Shown: positions 1 through 7,257, counted from the first letter of the stretch. The stretch is DNA of 8,821 bases from Candidatus Cloacimonadota bacterium (GCA_030667725.1 DAOUVH010000031.1:1-8821); one strand, 5' to 3'. Translations and numbers: made by a program. The notes: a model not told the origin generated them from the letters alone.

Positions 1-3000
1 CTAACTATAATTTCATAAAAGGTAAATTGCATATCATCATTGAAGAAGGAATTTGTATAAATATTCAAAGACTCATTTCTTAGTATTCTACTGTCGATCA
101 CCCAGCAAATTCCCAGCCATTCATCTTCATTATATAAAGCATGAGTAACATCCAGTCCTGTACGAATATAAGTATTGAAGTGTACTCCACCTGATATCCG
201 GTTCACTTCAGATCTGCTCAGATCAAGTTCAAATCCGGTATTTGCTGACCAATATTTTTTGGAATTATAAGCAATTTTGAATTGGTTGGTTTTCCCTTTG
301 TGTAGTGTGTTACTCCAGGAAATTCTTCTACCTCGGTATCTTATTTCGAAATCTCCAAACATTACATTTTGGAATTCACCAATATGTACAAAATTGAACT
401 TTTTATAATTGTAATTCATTCGCCAATTAAGCCGATGCTTATGTGATAAGGCTTTATAAGCCGACAATGATCCTGAAAAGTTATTGAGATAATAATAAAT
501 ATTGGAATTGTAGAATTCTGTTTCTTCATTATTAAGAGAGTAACTTCTGAATCCTGAATTGAATAAAAAATTATTAGAGATCAGAATAGAATTTGTGAAC
601 AAGAAATTCTGTAATCCATTCTCCTTATTAAAATCACCTGTTAGGTTGCCGCTAAATCTTCTTCCCAGTTTAGATATGGAGACATAGTAATTACTATTTT
701 CTTCAGCTTGGTTCCAGACAGCATTACCGTTCCAGTTATCATAATTCAGGATGATCCCATTTCTGCTTTGTCCTGCTTCTTCCCTGTTATGCTGCAAACC
801 AATTGTTCCCTTATCAAAATATCTATCAAGTGTAAATTGATAATCAATATCACGTTCATATTGTTCACGGTCAGCATAGAGATGATATCTTTGGTAATTT
901 ATTTCTGCAGAGGTAAAGGCGTGATCTTCAAAATAATTTTCCTGCTGGAAATAGAATGTGTTTTCAATTTCCAATCTATGAAATTGAGTCGAGATTCCTT
1001 TATCGGTGATTTGTCCTTCTTCAAAATATGATACTTCTTTTCCTGCTATATCCCGCTCCAATATAAAAGATTGCGGCAGGTTGATCTTGAAACTTTCCGA
1101 GGAACTCCATGCACTATTAATTATTCCGGAAGTAATTCCGTAAATGTTTTTTAATGGGTAATTAAGTATGGGATCTGCAGTGTTTAAAGCTGCCTCTCCT
1201 GTTATTTGAATGATCTCATTTCTTAATTGAACTTTTTCAAAGTTGTTCATCTGCTCAATATCAGAGTGAGGATCTTGAGAGAAATTTAAACTACTTAGAG
1301 CTGGATAATATGGTTTGAATTTTTCGGTGGTATAAATTCTATTTTGAGATGGATTGAAATCGAATATCCCACTTTCTGCAGTTGCAAACAAACCGGTAGA
1401 ATTCAACACATCAAATTCAACTATTTTATTGTTGAAGATAATGAATCCCTGATCGTGTTTAGGAAAGAACTCAATTAAGTTTGATCTTTCATGTTTGGAA
1501 GAAAGGTATCCGAACCAGCCATCATCAACAAGATTCAAAGTTATATCAATTGGTTTTTCAGCTCGGAATATGTCTTCATTCTCAATTTTGAAAAAGGTTA
1601 CATTTTTTGCAGATAAATACTCAACTTCATTAAATTTATTTTTATGAAAGACCGCAATATCAGCATCACTTGATACATTCCCACATTTCCAAACTGAATC
1701 AGCTAAGATTATATAATCTTTCCAATTATTATATTGATCTTCAATAATTCTGGCATTCACATTATCATTTGAATTTGCTTCGATCTTTGAAACATAAATT
1801 TGATCTTCTCCAATTTGATTCGGAATAAATATTGATATAAATTTATTTTCTTTGCTGGCAGGAAGTTTCGCTTCCAGAATTTGATGTTCATTATTAAAGA
1901 CACGTTTTGTATGCAATCCTGTTTTTTGAGTGAGCAAAATTGCATTATCATCCCCAGAAACGAATTCTACATCAAGGCAGCTATCTTCTTGAACCCATTT
2001 TGCACTTGTTGTATTTGTTATCTCAAACGTTCCCAAACCATGCCAGGGAATTGAATATATTTTCTTTCTATCAGATTCAAATTCATCCAGCACAACAAAA
2101 TATTTCTGGTTAGCAAACCAGATCGAACGTGTTATATCTGTTCCTCTGTAATTTGATCTTATCACCGATGCAGATATTTGTTCAGAGCCAAAATAATCAT
2201 ACATTTCAACATTTAGCTCATCTCCCCAAACGGGATTTAGATTAGGTCCCAGTCCGTTTACTAAAGGGATATTATGAGCCTGAGCAGATGTAAACCAGCT
2301 TCTATTCACATCATTAACACCCTTTATGCCGTAACCGGAATCAATAAGAAAATCTTTATTAAATGCAGATAATGTAAATACTCCGGGCTCAAAGTGATCG
2401 TGATGAGTATCATTTTTTCTGTCTGGTTCACCCAGAAAAAGTGCATAAATATTCATCTCACCTCTGAATATAGACATTCCTCCATCAGGATAATAAATTG
2501 CCGGATCGTAGTCTGGTTTTATTGGAAATGTTCTATCATCAAACCCACAGAAAACATCAATATACTTTAGGTCACTTTCTCTAAAGTTCTCCTCGTTTTC
2601 TTTATATAGAAACATTAGTTCATTATCATATTCGGTTAAACCGGAACCTAAGGGCTGAAAAAGAAATGAATGGTGAAATGCATCATCAAAAAGTGGAACA
2701 CTGCCATCCGATTTTTCAATATCGATCAGCCATCGTATGAATTTTTTAATGCGAGAAACTTTTAAAATATTTGTATTGGTGGTGTTATTTAAATAATGAG
2801 CAAATGGAAATATTATTGATGCAACATATCTTCCATAATATGCTCCTTCCCTGTATGACCCATCCACTTCGATCATGGATAGACCATGTTGAAGTTCATT
2901 TATAGCATCATCGAAATATCGTTTAGCTCGTTTGTGATCTACGATCAAAGCAACAGTTGCCACACCCGAAGCAATTTCAATAATATGATTATTTTGGGGA

Positions 3001-3701
3001 ATTCCAATTCCCGAAGCAATTTCATTATTGCTAAAACTATTTGGGAATTTTCTGAAATTTCTATGGTGCTGCTCAACTTGTTTGATTAATTGATTCTCGA
3101 TAATTTCTCGCTGATCGTCATTAAATTCCCAATATATCAGGTCATAAGCAACTGCAAAATTCCTTAGTGCCTGAGCCGCCCTCATCCAATCTCCCCAGCC
3201 AACTTGTGATTCCTGCCCTTCTGGAGTTGTAGGAGGGAACGTATCACCGATATTTATAAGTGCCAATTTTGCAGTTTCCAGAAATCTGTTATCGAAAGTT
3301 AGAAAATAAGCGAAAGCATTTGCTTTGGCAGCTTCACTTCTCCACAGTTCATAAAGTAAGAGTGAAGTAAGATCATATTTGTTTGATAGTGCCCTATCAA
3401 TTATGTTTTCTCCCCAGCTTCGGTATGGTTCTTTTGTAAATCTTGACCGGATCAAATGAGCATCTTCACTCTTGAAAAGTAATGACGGATGTTCTTTTCT
3501 CTTTGGATAGTTTGGCTGCGGAATTGCCACACTGTTCATTGGAAAGAATTCGTCAAAGGGAGTTTCTTTGTAATTTGCCTGCAGAATTCCTTTCAAGAAA
3601 TTCTGTGGAATTTCTAATAAGATGTTATCATCAGATGCAAATAGATTGGTGCAAAAGAGCAGGATGATTCCAAAAATTATTTTTTTGTATGAATTATTCA
3701 C
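1..3701 (-). CDS. Secreted heparinase II/III-type polysaccharide lyase with C-terminal barrel-like extension (3' end outside window)
   Basis: The frame is open from a GTG at 3701-3699 to the left edge (at least 1233 residues, no stop). A TAG lies directly upstream of the GTG, and a signal peptide follows it (NNSYKKIIFGIILLFCTNLFA), which fixes the start. Residues ~65-430 read as the alpha/alpha toroid of heparinase/DUF4962-type lyases: HPSLLF near residue 67, then helices with AxAY and AYDL patterns, NNHIIE at 237-242, and DGSYREGAYYGRY at 280-292. Residues ~425-620 match the heparinase II/III beta-sandwich: HHDH at 433-436, LIDSG with D454, and AHN with H476. By analogy with Pedobacter heparinase II, H239, E242, Y288/Y289/Y292 and H434 would be catalytic, and H436, D454 and H476 zinc ligands. 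Such enzymes cleave uronate-containing polysaccharides by beta-elimination; the substrate here cannot be read. Residues ~875-1233 alternate polar and hydrophobic/aromatic residues with short turns, like an outer-membrane barrel. Lyase family is confident, barrel is inference. It lies 19 bp after the peptidase gene. Confidence 0.88.
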   Translation of the reverse strand, partial: MNNSYKKIIFGIILLFCTNLFASDDNILLEIPQNFLKGILQANYKETPFDEFFPMNSVAIPQPNYPKRKEHPSLLFKSEDAHLIRSRFTKEPYRSWGENIIDRALSNKYDLTSLLLYELWRSEAAKANAFAYFLTFDNRFLETAKLALINIGDTFPPTTPEGQESQVGWGDWMRAAQALRNFAVAYDLIYWEFNDDQREIIENQLIKQVEQHHRNFRKFPNSFSNNEIASGIGIPQNNHIIEIASGVATVALIVDHKRAKRYFDDAINELQHGLSMIEVDGSYREGAYYGRYVASIIFPFAHYLNNTTNTNILKVSRIKKFIRWLIDIEKSDGSVPLFDDAFHHSFLFQPLGSGLTEYDNELMFLYKENEENFRESDLKYIDVFCGFDDRTFPIKPDYDPAIYYPDGGMSIFRGEMNIYALFLGEPDRKNDTHHDHFEPGVFTLSAFNKDFLIDSGYGIKGVNDVNRSWFTSAQAHNIPLVNGLGPNLNPVWGDELNVEMYDYFGSEQISASVIRSNYRGTDITRSIWFANQKYFVVLDEFESDRKKIYSIPWHGLGTFEITNTTSAKWVQEDSCLDVEFVSGDDNAILLTQKTGLHTKRVFNNEHQILEAKLPASKENKFISIFIPNQIGEDQIYVSKIEANSNDNVNARIIEDQYNNWKDYIILADSVWKCGNVSSDADIAVFHKNKFNEVEYLSAKNVTFFKIENEDIFRAEKPIDITLNLVDDGWFGYLSSKHERSNLIEFFPKHDQGFIIFNNKIVEFDVLNSTGLFATAESGIFDFNPSQNRIYTTEKFKPYYPALSSLNFSQDPHSDIEQMNNFEKVQLRNEIIQITGEAALNTADPILNYPLKNIYGITSGIINSAWSSSESFKINLPQSFILERDIAGKEVSYFEEGQITDKGISTQFHRLEIENTFYFQQENYFEDHAFTSAEINYQRYHLYADREQYERDIDYQFTLDRYFDKGTIGLQHNREEAGQSRNGIILNYDNWNGNAVWNQAEENSNYYVSISKLGRRFSGNLTGDFNKENGLQNFLFTNSILISNNFLFNSGFRSYSLNNEETEFYNSNIYYYLNNFSGSLSAYKALSHKHRLNWRMNYNYKKFNFVHIGEFQNVMFGDFEIRYRGRRISWSNTLHKGKTNQFKIAYNSKKYWSANTGFELDLSRSEVNRISGGVHFNTYIRTGLDVTHALYNEDEWLGICWVIDSRILRNESLNIYTNSFFNDDMQFTFYEIIV
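2965..3024. repeat. 15-bp direct repeat within the lyase catalytic region
   Basis: CCCGAAGCAATTTCA occurs exactly at 2965-2979 and 3010-3024. The copies are 45 bp apart, so both are read in the same frame and give EIASG at residues 227-231 and 242-246. The second copy starts at E242, next to the presumed catalytic H239. Confidence 0.65.
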
Positions 3702-3712
3702 TAATTTCTAAT

Positions 3713-3716
3713 TCCT
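3713..3716 (-). promoter_or_regulatory. Candidate ribosome binding site for the GTG-started lyase gene
   Basis: AGGA on the minus strand lies 11 bases before the GTG start. The spacing is long, so it is weak. It matters because the lyase has no ATG start before the signal peptide, and a TAG immediately upstream rules out a longer protein. Confidence 0.35.
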
Positions 3717-3720
3717 GATT

Positions 3721-5190
3721 TCATTTCAATTCAGTCCTGGTTTTCATATTAAATAAATTATCACTAAAAATATTCTTTCTAACAGTGAAAGTAAACCACC
3801 CCTCTTTTTGAGGAACAGATAAATGAGATGATGAAAATGCTGAAACATAACAAGCAATTAGATTATTTGTGTAAAGATTATAAATATTGATCTCTTCTTC
3901 ATTAATCAAAATTAAATATTTTTCTCCACTATATTCCTTTTCAGGAAACAATAAATTATACTGTTTGCTTTTATATTGTCTATCATACTTACTTTCAGAA
4001 AAAAGAATCTTATTTAATTTCGTTTGAAAACAATAAAATTCTTCCGTTTCGCTGATTATGAGATTATCCTTACTTATATTATTATTTCCCATAAGTTTTT
4101 CAGGGAATTGAATGTTTTTCATTGTTATATAATTATTAATAAAATACTTCCATTCTTCTTCAGGAGGAAGGTCTTTTGGATTTATGCTTTTGGAAACAGA
4201 ATCATTTGAGTTATATTTTCGAAATAGTTTTAAAAAAGCATCTACTCCAATTTTCTTTAATAAAAAGGAAACATATAATCCACTTACCGGATAGCTTAAA
4301 GAAGCATCATTCTGGTAAAATCCATTATAAGAAAGTAGCTCTTCGTAATAAAGAAATCCAGAGGTTTCTAGAAAATAACCCATATCTGTAATAACCTCCG
4401 GTTCTTTGCCTCCTCTACCTCCTAAAGCTACGGCAATTCCTTCTAATAAAAATGGATGTGTGTAGATTGCTGATTCCTTTAATTTATAGTTAATTAGCAG
4501 ATGAGTTAATTCATGATAATGACAACTAAAGGTTGTAATGACAGCATCAGAAGCAAGAACATATAAACCACGAGCATTGTAGCCAGTAATTCTCTTTATT
4601 TCTCTTGTGTCCCTACAGAAAACATAGATAATTTTTTCTTTTTTAAGCTTATCTTTATCCTCTTGAGTAAATTGAAATGTCTCAATTGTTTTTTTTATGA
4701 ATTCGTCTAATTGATCAATTGATTGTTCATGAAATAAATTCGAATCACTTATTAAGAATTTAAAATAATCACTTTCACGAACTTCCCATCCTAAAGTATG
4801 ATATAAAATAGGAGAAATATATTTATCTTTGAAAAAATAGAATTCTTTCTTATATAGTTTATCATCAGTAACGAAGGTAAGCCTTGAATAATGATTTTTA
4901 AGATTTTCAATTTGTATGGAGTAATCTAATTCCTTTTTTTGCAATAGCTCTTTTGCACTCGAATCGATATCGTAACTGATCAACCATTTATGTTTTGTAT
5001 TATAATAATTAATACCAAGTCTGGAATCTATTGTTAACTCTTCTTGTAATACAAAATTTTCCAGATTGGAAGAATTATTTATTAATGATTCAATGAATTC
5101 TATAGCTGTTTCTTCAGATAATGCAAGAAGATTACTGATACAGAAGATCAGCAGAATTACAAGTATAACTTTATTGTAATCTTTAATCAT
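3721..5190 (-). CDS. Secreted peptidase-MA-like zinc metallopeptidase
   Basis: This 489-residue protein has an N-terminal export signal (hydrophobic residues 8-23, likely cut after LLA at 21-23; no lipobox). The zinc motif HELTH sits at 226-230. A glutamate follows 20 residues after the second histidine, in PFLLEGIA (E250), which is the expected third ligand of a gluzincin; E227 would be the catalytic base. HELTH, then LLEGIA, then a YPVSGLYVSFLLKKIG stretch at 300-315 is the usual order in peptidase-MA proteins, where the last part is a helical segment packing under the active site. The 200 residues before the motif and the 120 after it are not recognised. Substrate is unknown; it should act in the periplasm or outside the cell. 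It is the first gene after the palindrome-rich gap and probably shares a transcript with the lyase 19 bp downstream. A clear Shine-Dalgarno is absent: the nearest AGGA is about 16 bases from the ATG. Confidence 0.8.
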   Translation of the reverse strand: MIKDYNKVILVILLIFCISNLLALSEETAIEFIESLINNSSNLENFVLQEELTIDSRLGINYYNTKHKWLISYDIDSSAKELLQKKELDYSIQIENLKNHYSRLTFVTDDKLYKKEFYFFKDKYISPILYHTLGWEVRESDYFKFLISDSNLFHEQSIDQLDEFIKKTIETFQFTQEDKDKLKKEKIIYVFCRDTREIKRITGYNARGLYVLASDAVITTFSCHYHELTHLLINYKLKESAIYTHPFLLEGIAVALGGRGGKEPEVITDMGYFLETSGFLYYEELLSYNGFYQNDASLSYPVSGLYVSFLLKKIGVDAFLKLFRKYNSNDSVSKSINPKDLPPEEEWKYFINNYITMKNIQFPEKLMGNNNISKDNLIISETEEFYCFQTKLNKILFSESKYDRQYKSKQYNLLFPEKEYSGEKYLILINEEEINIYNLYTNNLIACYVSAFSSSHLSVPQKEGWFTFTVRKNIFSDNLFNMKTRTELK

Positions 5191-5243
5191 ATAATTTTAA
5201 TAACTATCCTTTTAATAATCTAAATAATCAATTCAAAATCGAA

Positions 5244-5270
5244 TCTATAAATGCGAATCTTTGGAGTCAA
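5244..5270 (-). promoter_or_regulatory. Weak candidate promoter upstream of the peptidase-lyase pair
   Basis: On the minus strand TTGACT (5270-5265) is followed after 15 bases by TATAGA (5249-5244). These match the sigma-70 boxes at 5/6 and 4/6 positions, but the spacer is shorter than the usual 17. The boxes lie about 55-80 bases before the ATG at 5190. In such AT-rich DNA this could be chance. If the organism is a Bacteroidota-type bacterium, its major promoters may use a different consensus. Confidence 0.25.
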
Positions 5271-5385
5271 ATAGAAAAAGTTAAAAGTTGAGTGAGAAAA
5301 GTGAAATTGAAATTAGAAATAACCTAAAGAAGAAAGGGGAATCTAATAGAACTAAATATTAAAACATCTTTAAGCGTTCCCAAGA

Positions 5386-5403
5386 TCCCGAATGCTTTCG
5401 GGA
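5386..5403. repeat. Palindrome, 7-bp perfect stem with 4-base loop
   Basis: TCCCGAA (5386-5392) and TTCGGGA (5397-5403) are exact reverse complements around the loop TGCT. The arms are GC-richer than the surrounding gap. No T-run follows on either strand, so it does not look like a terminator. It is the leftmost member of the palindrome cluster. Confidence 0.75.
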
Positions 5404-5416
5404 AAACGAATAGTTC

Positions 5417-5441
5417 GGACGATTAGGATAATCGTCCCTAC
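5417..5441 (-). repeat. REP-like palindrome with adjacent GTAG tetranucleotide
   Basis: GGACGATT (5417-5424) and AATCGTCC (5430-5437) form a perfect 8-bp stem with a 5-base loop. Read on the minus strand, the tetranucleotide GTAG (5441-5438) lies directly 5' of the stem. A GTAG-type tetranucleotide beside a short hairpin is the known hallmark of REP elements recognised by RAYT (TnpA_REP) transposases. No transposase is in the window, so the REP label is inference from structure. Confidence 0.6.
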
Positions 5442-5443
5442 AG

Positions 5444-5464
5444 GATCAATTCCCTGAATTGATC
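5444..5464. repeat. Palindrome copy A, 9-bp perfect stem with 3-base loop
   Basis: GATCAATTC (5444-5452) and GAATTGATC (5456-5464) are exact reverse complements around CCT. The same sequence recurs 54 bp to the right as copy B. The identical stretch is 20 bases, 5443-5462 against 5497-5516. It lies 2 bases beyond the GTAG of the neighbouring REP-like palindrome, so the two may be parts of one compound element. Confidence 0.8.
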
Positions 5465-5497
5465 AATAAGCAATATTAGTATATTTCAAAATATGGG

Positions 5498-5518
5498 GAT
5501 CAATTCCCTGAATTGACC
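5498..5518. repeat. Palindrome copy B, overlapping the 3' end of pgpA
   Basis: GATCAATTC (5498-5506) and GAATTGACC (5510-5518) pair around CCT with one mismatch on the plus strand. In the pgpA transcript the odd position becomes a G-U pair, so the RNA hairpin stays whole. The element covers the pgpA stop codon (TGA, 5502-5500) and its last five codons (residues V157-N161). It could stabilise the message 3' end or slow ribosomes at the stop. Confidence 0.75.
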
Positions 5519-5985
5519 ACAATCGGAATCAACCGAATTATTATTTGTAAAACGATATTAGCGTAGATTCCCGCCATAATGTCATCTGCCATCACACCCC
5601 AGCCTTTAGGCAATTTTTGCAGAATATTAACAGGCTCAGGTTTTAGAATATCAAATATTCTAAATAAAACAAAGGCTGTAATGATCACAATTAACGTTTT
5701 TGGCAGGAATAAAACAGCTATAAAATAACCCCAGAATTCATCCAGAACGATCTTGCCGTTATCGTGTCCTAATCCTTTTTCTGCTTTCGAAATGAAAAAC
5801 ACTGAAATGAAACTGCCGACAAGAATAGCAATTAATACAAATATTGAATTCTGCCAGCTATTGAACCAATGGTCCGGTAACACAAAATATAATAATGCAG
5901 CAAAGAGAGTTCCGGCTGTTCCCGGCGCTTTAGGAAAATAGCCGATTCCAAATAGGGTTGATAGATATTCAGAAAATTTATTCAT
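5500..5985 (-). CDS. pgpA: Phosphatidylglycerophosphatase A
   Basis: This 161-residue inner-membrane enzyme dephosphorylates phosphatidylglycerophosphate to phosphatidylglycerol, the last step of PG synthesis. The family signature is complete: GIGYFPKAPGTAGT at 13-26, an acidic KIVLDEFWG at 78-86 (D82, E83), RIFDILKPEP at 109-118, and GVMADDIMAGIYAN at 130-143 with D134 and D135. Hydrophobic segments at about 26-37, 47-66, 87-108 and 142-157 are the expected membrane helices. Length is normal for the family. The ATG overlaps the stop of the SurA-like gene in a TAATG, so translation is probably coupled; AGAAGA a few bases upstream, inside that gene, is a weak ribosome site. The last residues, VNSGN, are written by a repeated palindrome rather than by family sequence, suggesting the C-terminus was replaced by a repeat insertion. 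The catalytic part is unaffected. Confidence 0.93.
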   Translation of the reverse strand: MNKFSEYLSTLFGIGYFPKAPGTAGTLFAALLYFVLPDHWFNSWQNSIFVLIAILVGSFISVFFISKAEKGLGHDNGKIVLDEFWGYFIAVLFLPKTLIVIITAFVLFRIFDILKPEPVNILQKLPKGWGVMADDIMAGIYANIVLQIIIRLIPIVVNSGN

Positions 5986-7247
5986 TATTCTTCTATCAAT
6001 ATTTCTACGTAAGTTTCCTGCATTAATTCTTTAATCCAGTTTCCATATAATTCAATTTCTTTTTGAGAAGTTACCATTTCTTTTAATTTATCAAAGATCT
6101 CAGTGTATTTGTATTCTCTTTCGGGAATCTTATTGAGAATTGAAAAAATATAGAAATTTTTCTGCTCCCTGATCAATCCTGTGTTTTCTCCAACTTCAAT
6201 ATTCTCTAAATGTTTTTTGAAAATTTCGGGATATGTTCCTTTCGTGAATTCACCGATAACTCCACCATTTACTGCTGATTCTTCATCTTCAGAATATGTT
6301 TTAGCTAACTCAGTAAAATCTTCTCCGATAGCAAGTTTTTGTAATACGCCTTCCATTAATTGAATATTAGCCTGAACATCATCTTCATTTGCTTCCACCA
6401 TTTTAAGAATATGGCTGGCATTAACTTCATTTCCCTTTTTCTCTAAAACTTTTATTATGTGGTATCCGAATTGAGTTTCGATAACCTCACTTATCTCACC
6501 TGGCATCAAGGCAAAAGCTGCATCTTCAAATGGCTTGACCATCATCCCTTTTCCAAAAAATCCCAGATTACCTCCATTTGAGGCGGAAGGACCATCACTG
6601 TATTCTTTAGCTAATTCAGCAAAATCTTCACCCTCATTTAGTTTATCTCGAACTTTATTAATTTCCACCAAAACCTTATTTTTAGTATCATCTCCAGCTT
6701 TAATGAAACGTACGATCATTCCTGCCTGATACATTTCCGGACGGTTGGGAATATCAACCTTATTTTCTTTATAATATTCTTCAACTTCACCTTCAGTTAC
6801 GTGGATCTTGCTTTGTATATTATGTCGAATAATTTGTGATTTCAGTTGTTCTTCTGTCATCATTTCAATGTAGTAATCTTTAAGATCAGGTACGGAAAGA
6901 CCTGCATTTCTTAGTTCTTTCTTAAATTCTATTTCACTTGGAAATTGAGATGCAACCTGTTTAATTTGATTTTCTGCCATTTCTTTTATCATCTGTTCAT
7001 CAATTTCATAATCTTCTTCTTTTGCTTTCTGAATGATCAATTTAGATTCGATCATATCATTTAAAATATCAAATTGTGTGATATCCTCCATGACCATTCC
7101 CGAAGCATTCAATTGCTGCATTCTTTTTTCCATGTCACTTCTTAAGATTATCTCTCTTCCCACTTTTGCAATTATTTTATCGGCTACTTCTGCATATGAT
7201 GATGCCAGAATTAGTAGTGTAATAACTATCAATAATATTTTTTTCAT
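5985..7247 (-). CDS. surA: SurA-like periplasmic chaperone with two parvulin domains
   Basis: Architecture is that of SurA: signal peptide (MKKILLIVITLLILASSYA), helical SurA_N-type chaperone domain to about residue 165, two parvulin peptidyl-prolyl isomerase domains, and a C-terminal helix rejoining the core. Numbering here counts from an ATG at 7259. Parvulin 1 spans ~176-274: NGGNLGFFGKG at 228-238, PFEDAAFAL at 243-251, FGYHIIKV at 264-271; its usual early histidine is missing (AGMIV). Parvulin 2 spans ~279-378: it keeps ASHIL at 281-285 and NGGVIGEF at 331-338, but has lost the FGYHI end. Each domain thus lacks a canonical active-site element, so chaperoning may outweigh isomerase activity. 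SurA proteins escort unfolded outer-membrane proteins, fitting the barrel-like protein encoded nearby. I prefer the ATG at 7247 because GGGAGA sits four bases before it; the ATG at 7259 adds only MGES and shares TAATG with the preceding stop. Confidence 0.88.
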   Translation of the reverse strand: MKKILLIVITLLILASSYAEVADKIIAKVGREIILRSDMEKRMQQLNASGMVMEDITQFDILNDMIESKLIIQKAKEEDYEIDEQMIKEMAENQIKQVASQFPSEIEFKKELRNAGLSVPDLKDYYIEMMTEEQLKSQIIRHNIQSKIHVTEGEVEEYYKENKVDIPNRPEMYQAGMIVRFIKAGDDTKNKVLVEINKVRDKLNEGEDFAELAKEYSDGPSASNGGNLGFFGKGMMVKPFEDAAFALMPGEISEVIETQFGYHIIKVLEKKGNEVNASHILKMVEANEDDVQANIQLMEGVLQKLAIGEDFTELAKTYSEDEESAVNGGVIGEFTKGTYPEIFKKHLENIEVGENTGLIREQKNFYIFSILNKIPEREYKYTEIFDKLKEMVTSQKEIELYGNWIKELMQETYVEILIEE

Positions 7248-7251
7248 TGAT

Positions 7252-7257
7252 TCTCCC
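7252..7257 (-). promoter_or_regulatory. Ribosome binding site that decides the SurA-like start
   Basis: GGGAGA on the minus strand lies four bases before the ATG at 7247-7245, an ideal Shine-Dalgarno spacing. It overlaps the upstream ATG at 7259-7257 and its next codons, so it cannot serve that ATG. Confidence 0.65.

Larger units (their letters stand above)
5191..5499. other. Intergenic gap of 309 bp between pgpA and the peptidase gene
   Basis: I see no credible gene or RNA gene here. The left part (5191-5385) is AT-rich and holds only a weak candidate promoter for the peptidase. The right part (5386-5499) is a cluster of palindromes listed separately. None of the hairpins is followed by a T-run in the direction of transcription, so there is no convincing intrinsic terminator for the pgpA operon. 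Confidence 0.7.

Noticed and set aside
708..1031. Plus-strand open frame of 107 codons
   Set aside because: It lies antisense inside the lyase frame, has no ribosome site, no family pattern and a composition typical of reverse-strand translation.
1757..1951. Minus-strand open frame of 64 codons
   Set aside because: It is out of frame with, and fully inside, the lyase gene, whose reading frame stays open across this region.
3482..3667. Plus-strand open frame of 61 codons
   Set aside because: Antisense to the lyase signal peptide and N-terminus; no independent support.
4024..4391. Two overlapping plus-strand open frames
   Set aside because: Antisense to the metallopeptidase gene, which has a signal peptide and an intact HELTH motif.
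5191..5385. Small gene or riboswitch in the gap
   Set aside because: No open frame with a ribosome site and no recognisable conserved aptamer; the DNA is plain AT-rich sequence.
5386..5464. Rho-independent terminators for the pgpA operon
   Set aside because: The stems are good but no T-run follows any of them on either strand.
5386..5518. CRISPR array
   Set aside because: There are only two copies of one palindrome plus two unrelated palindromes, with no regular spacer length and no cas genes.
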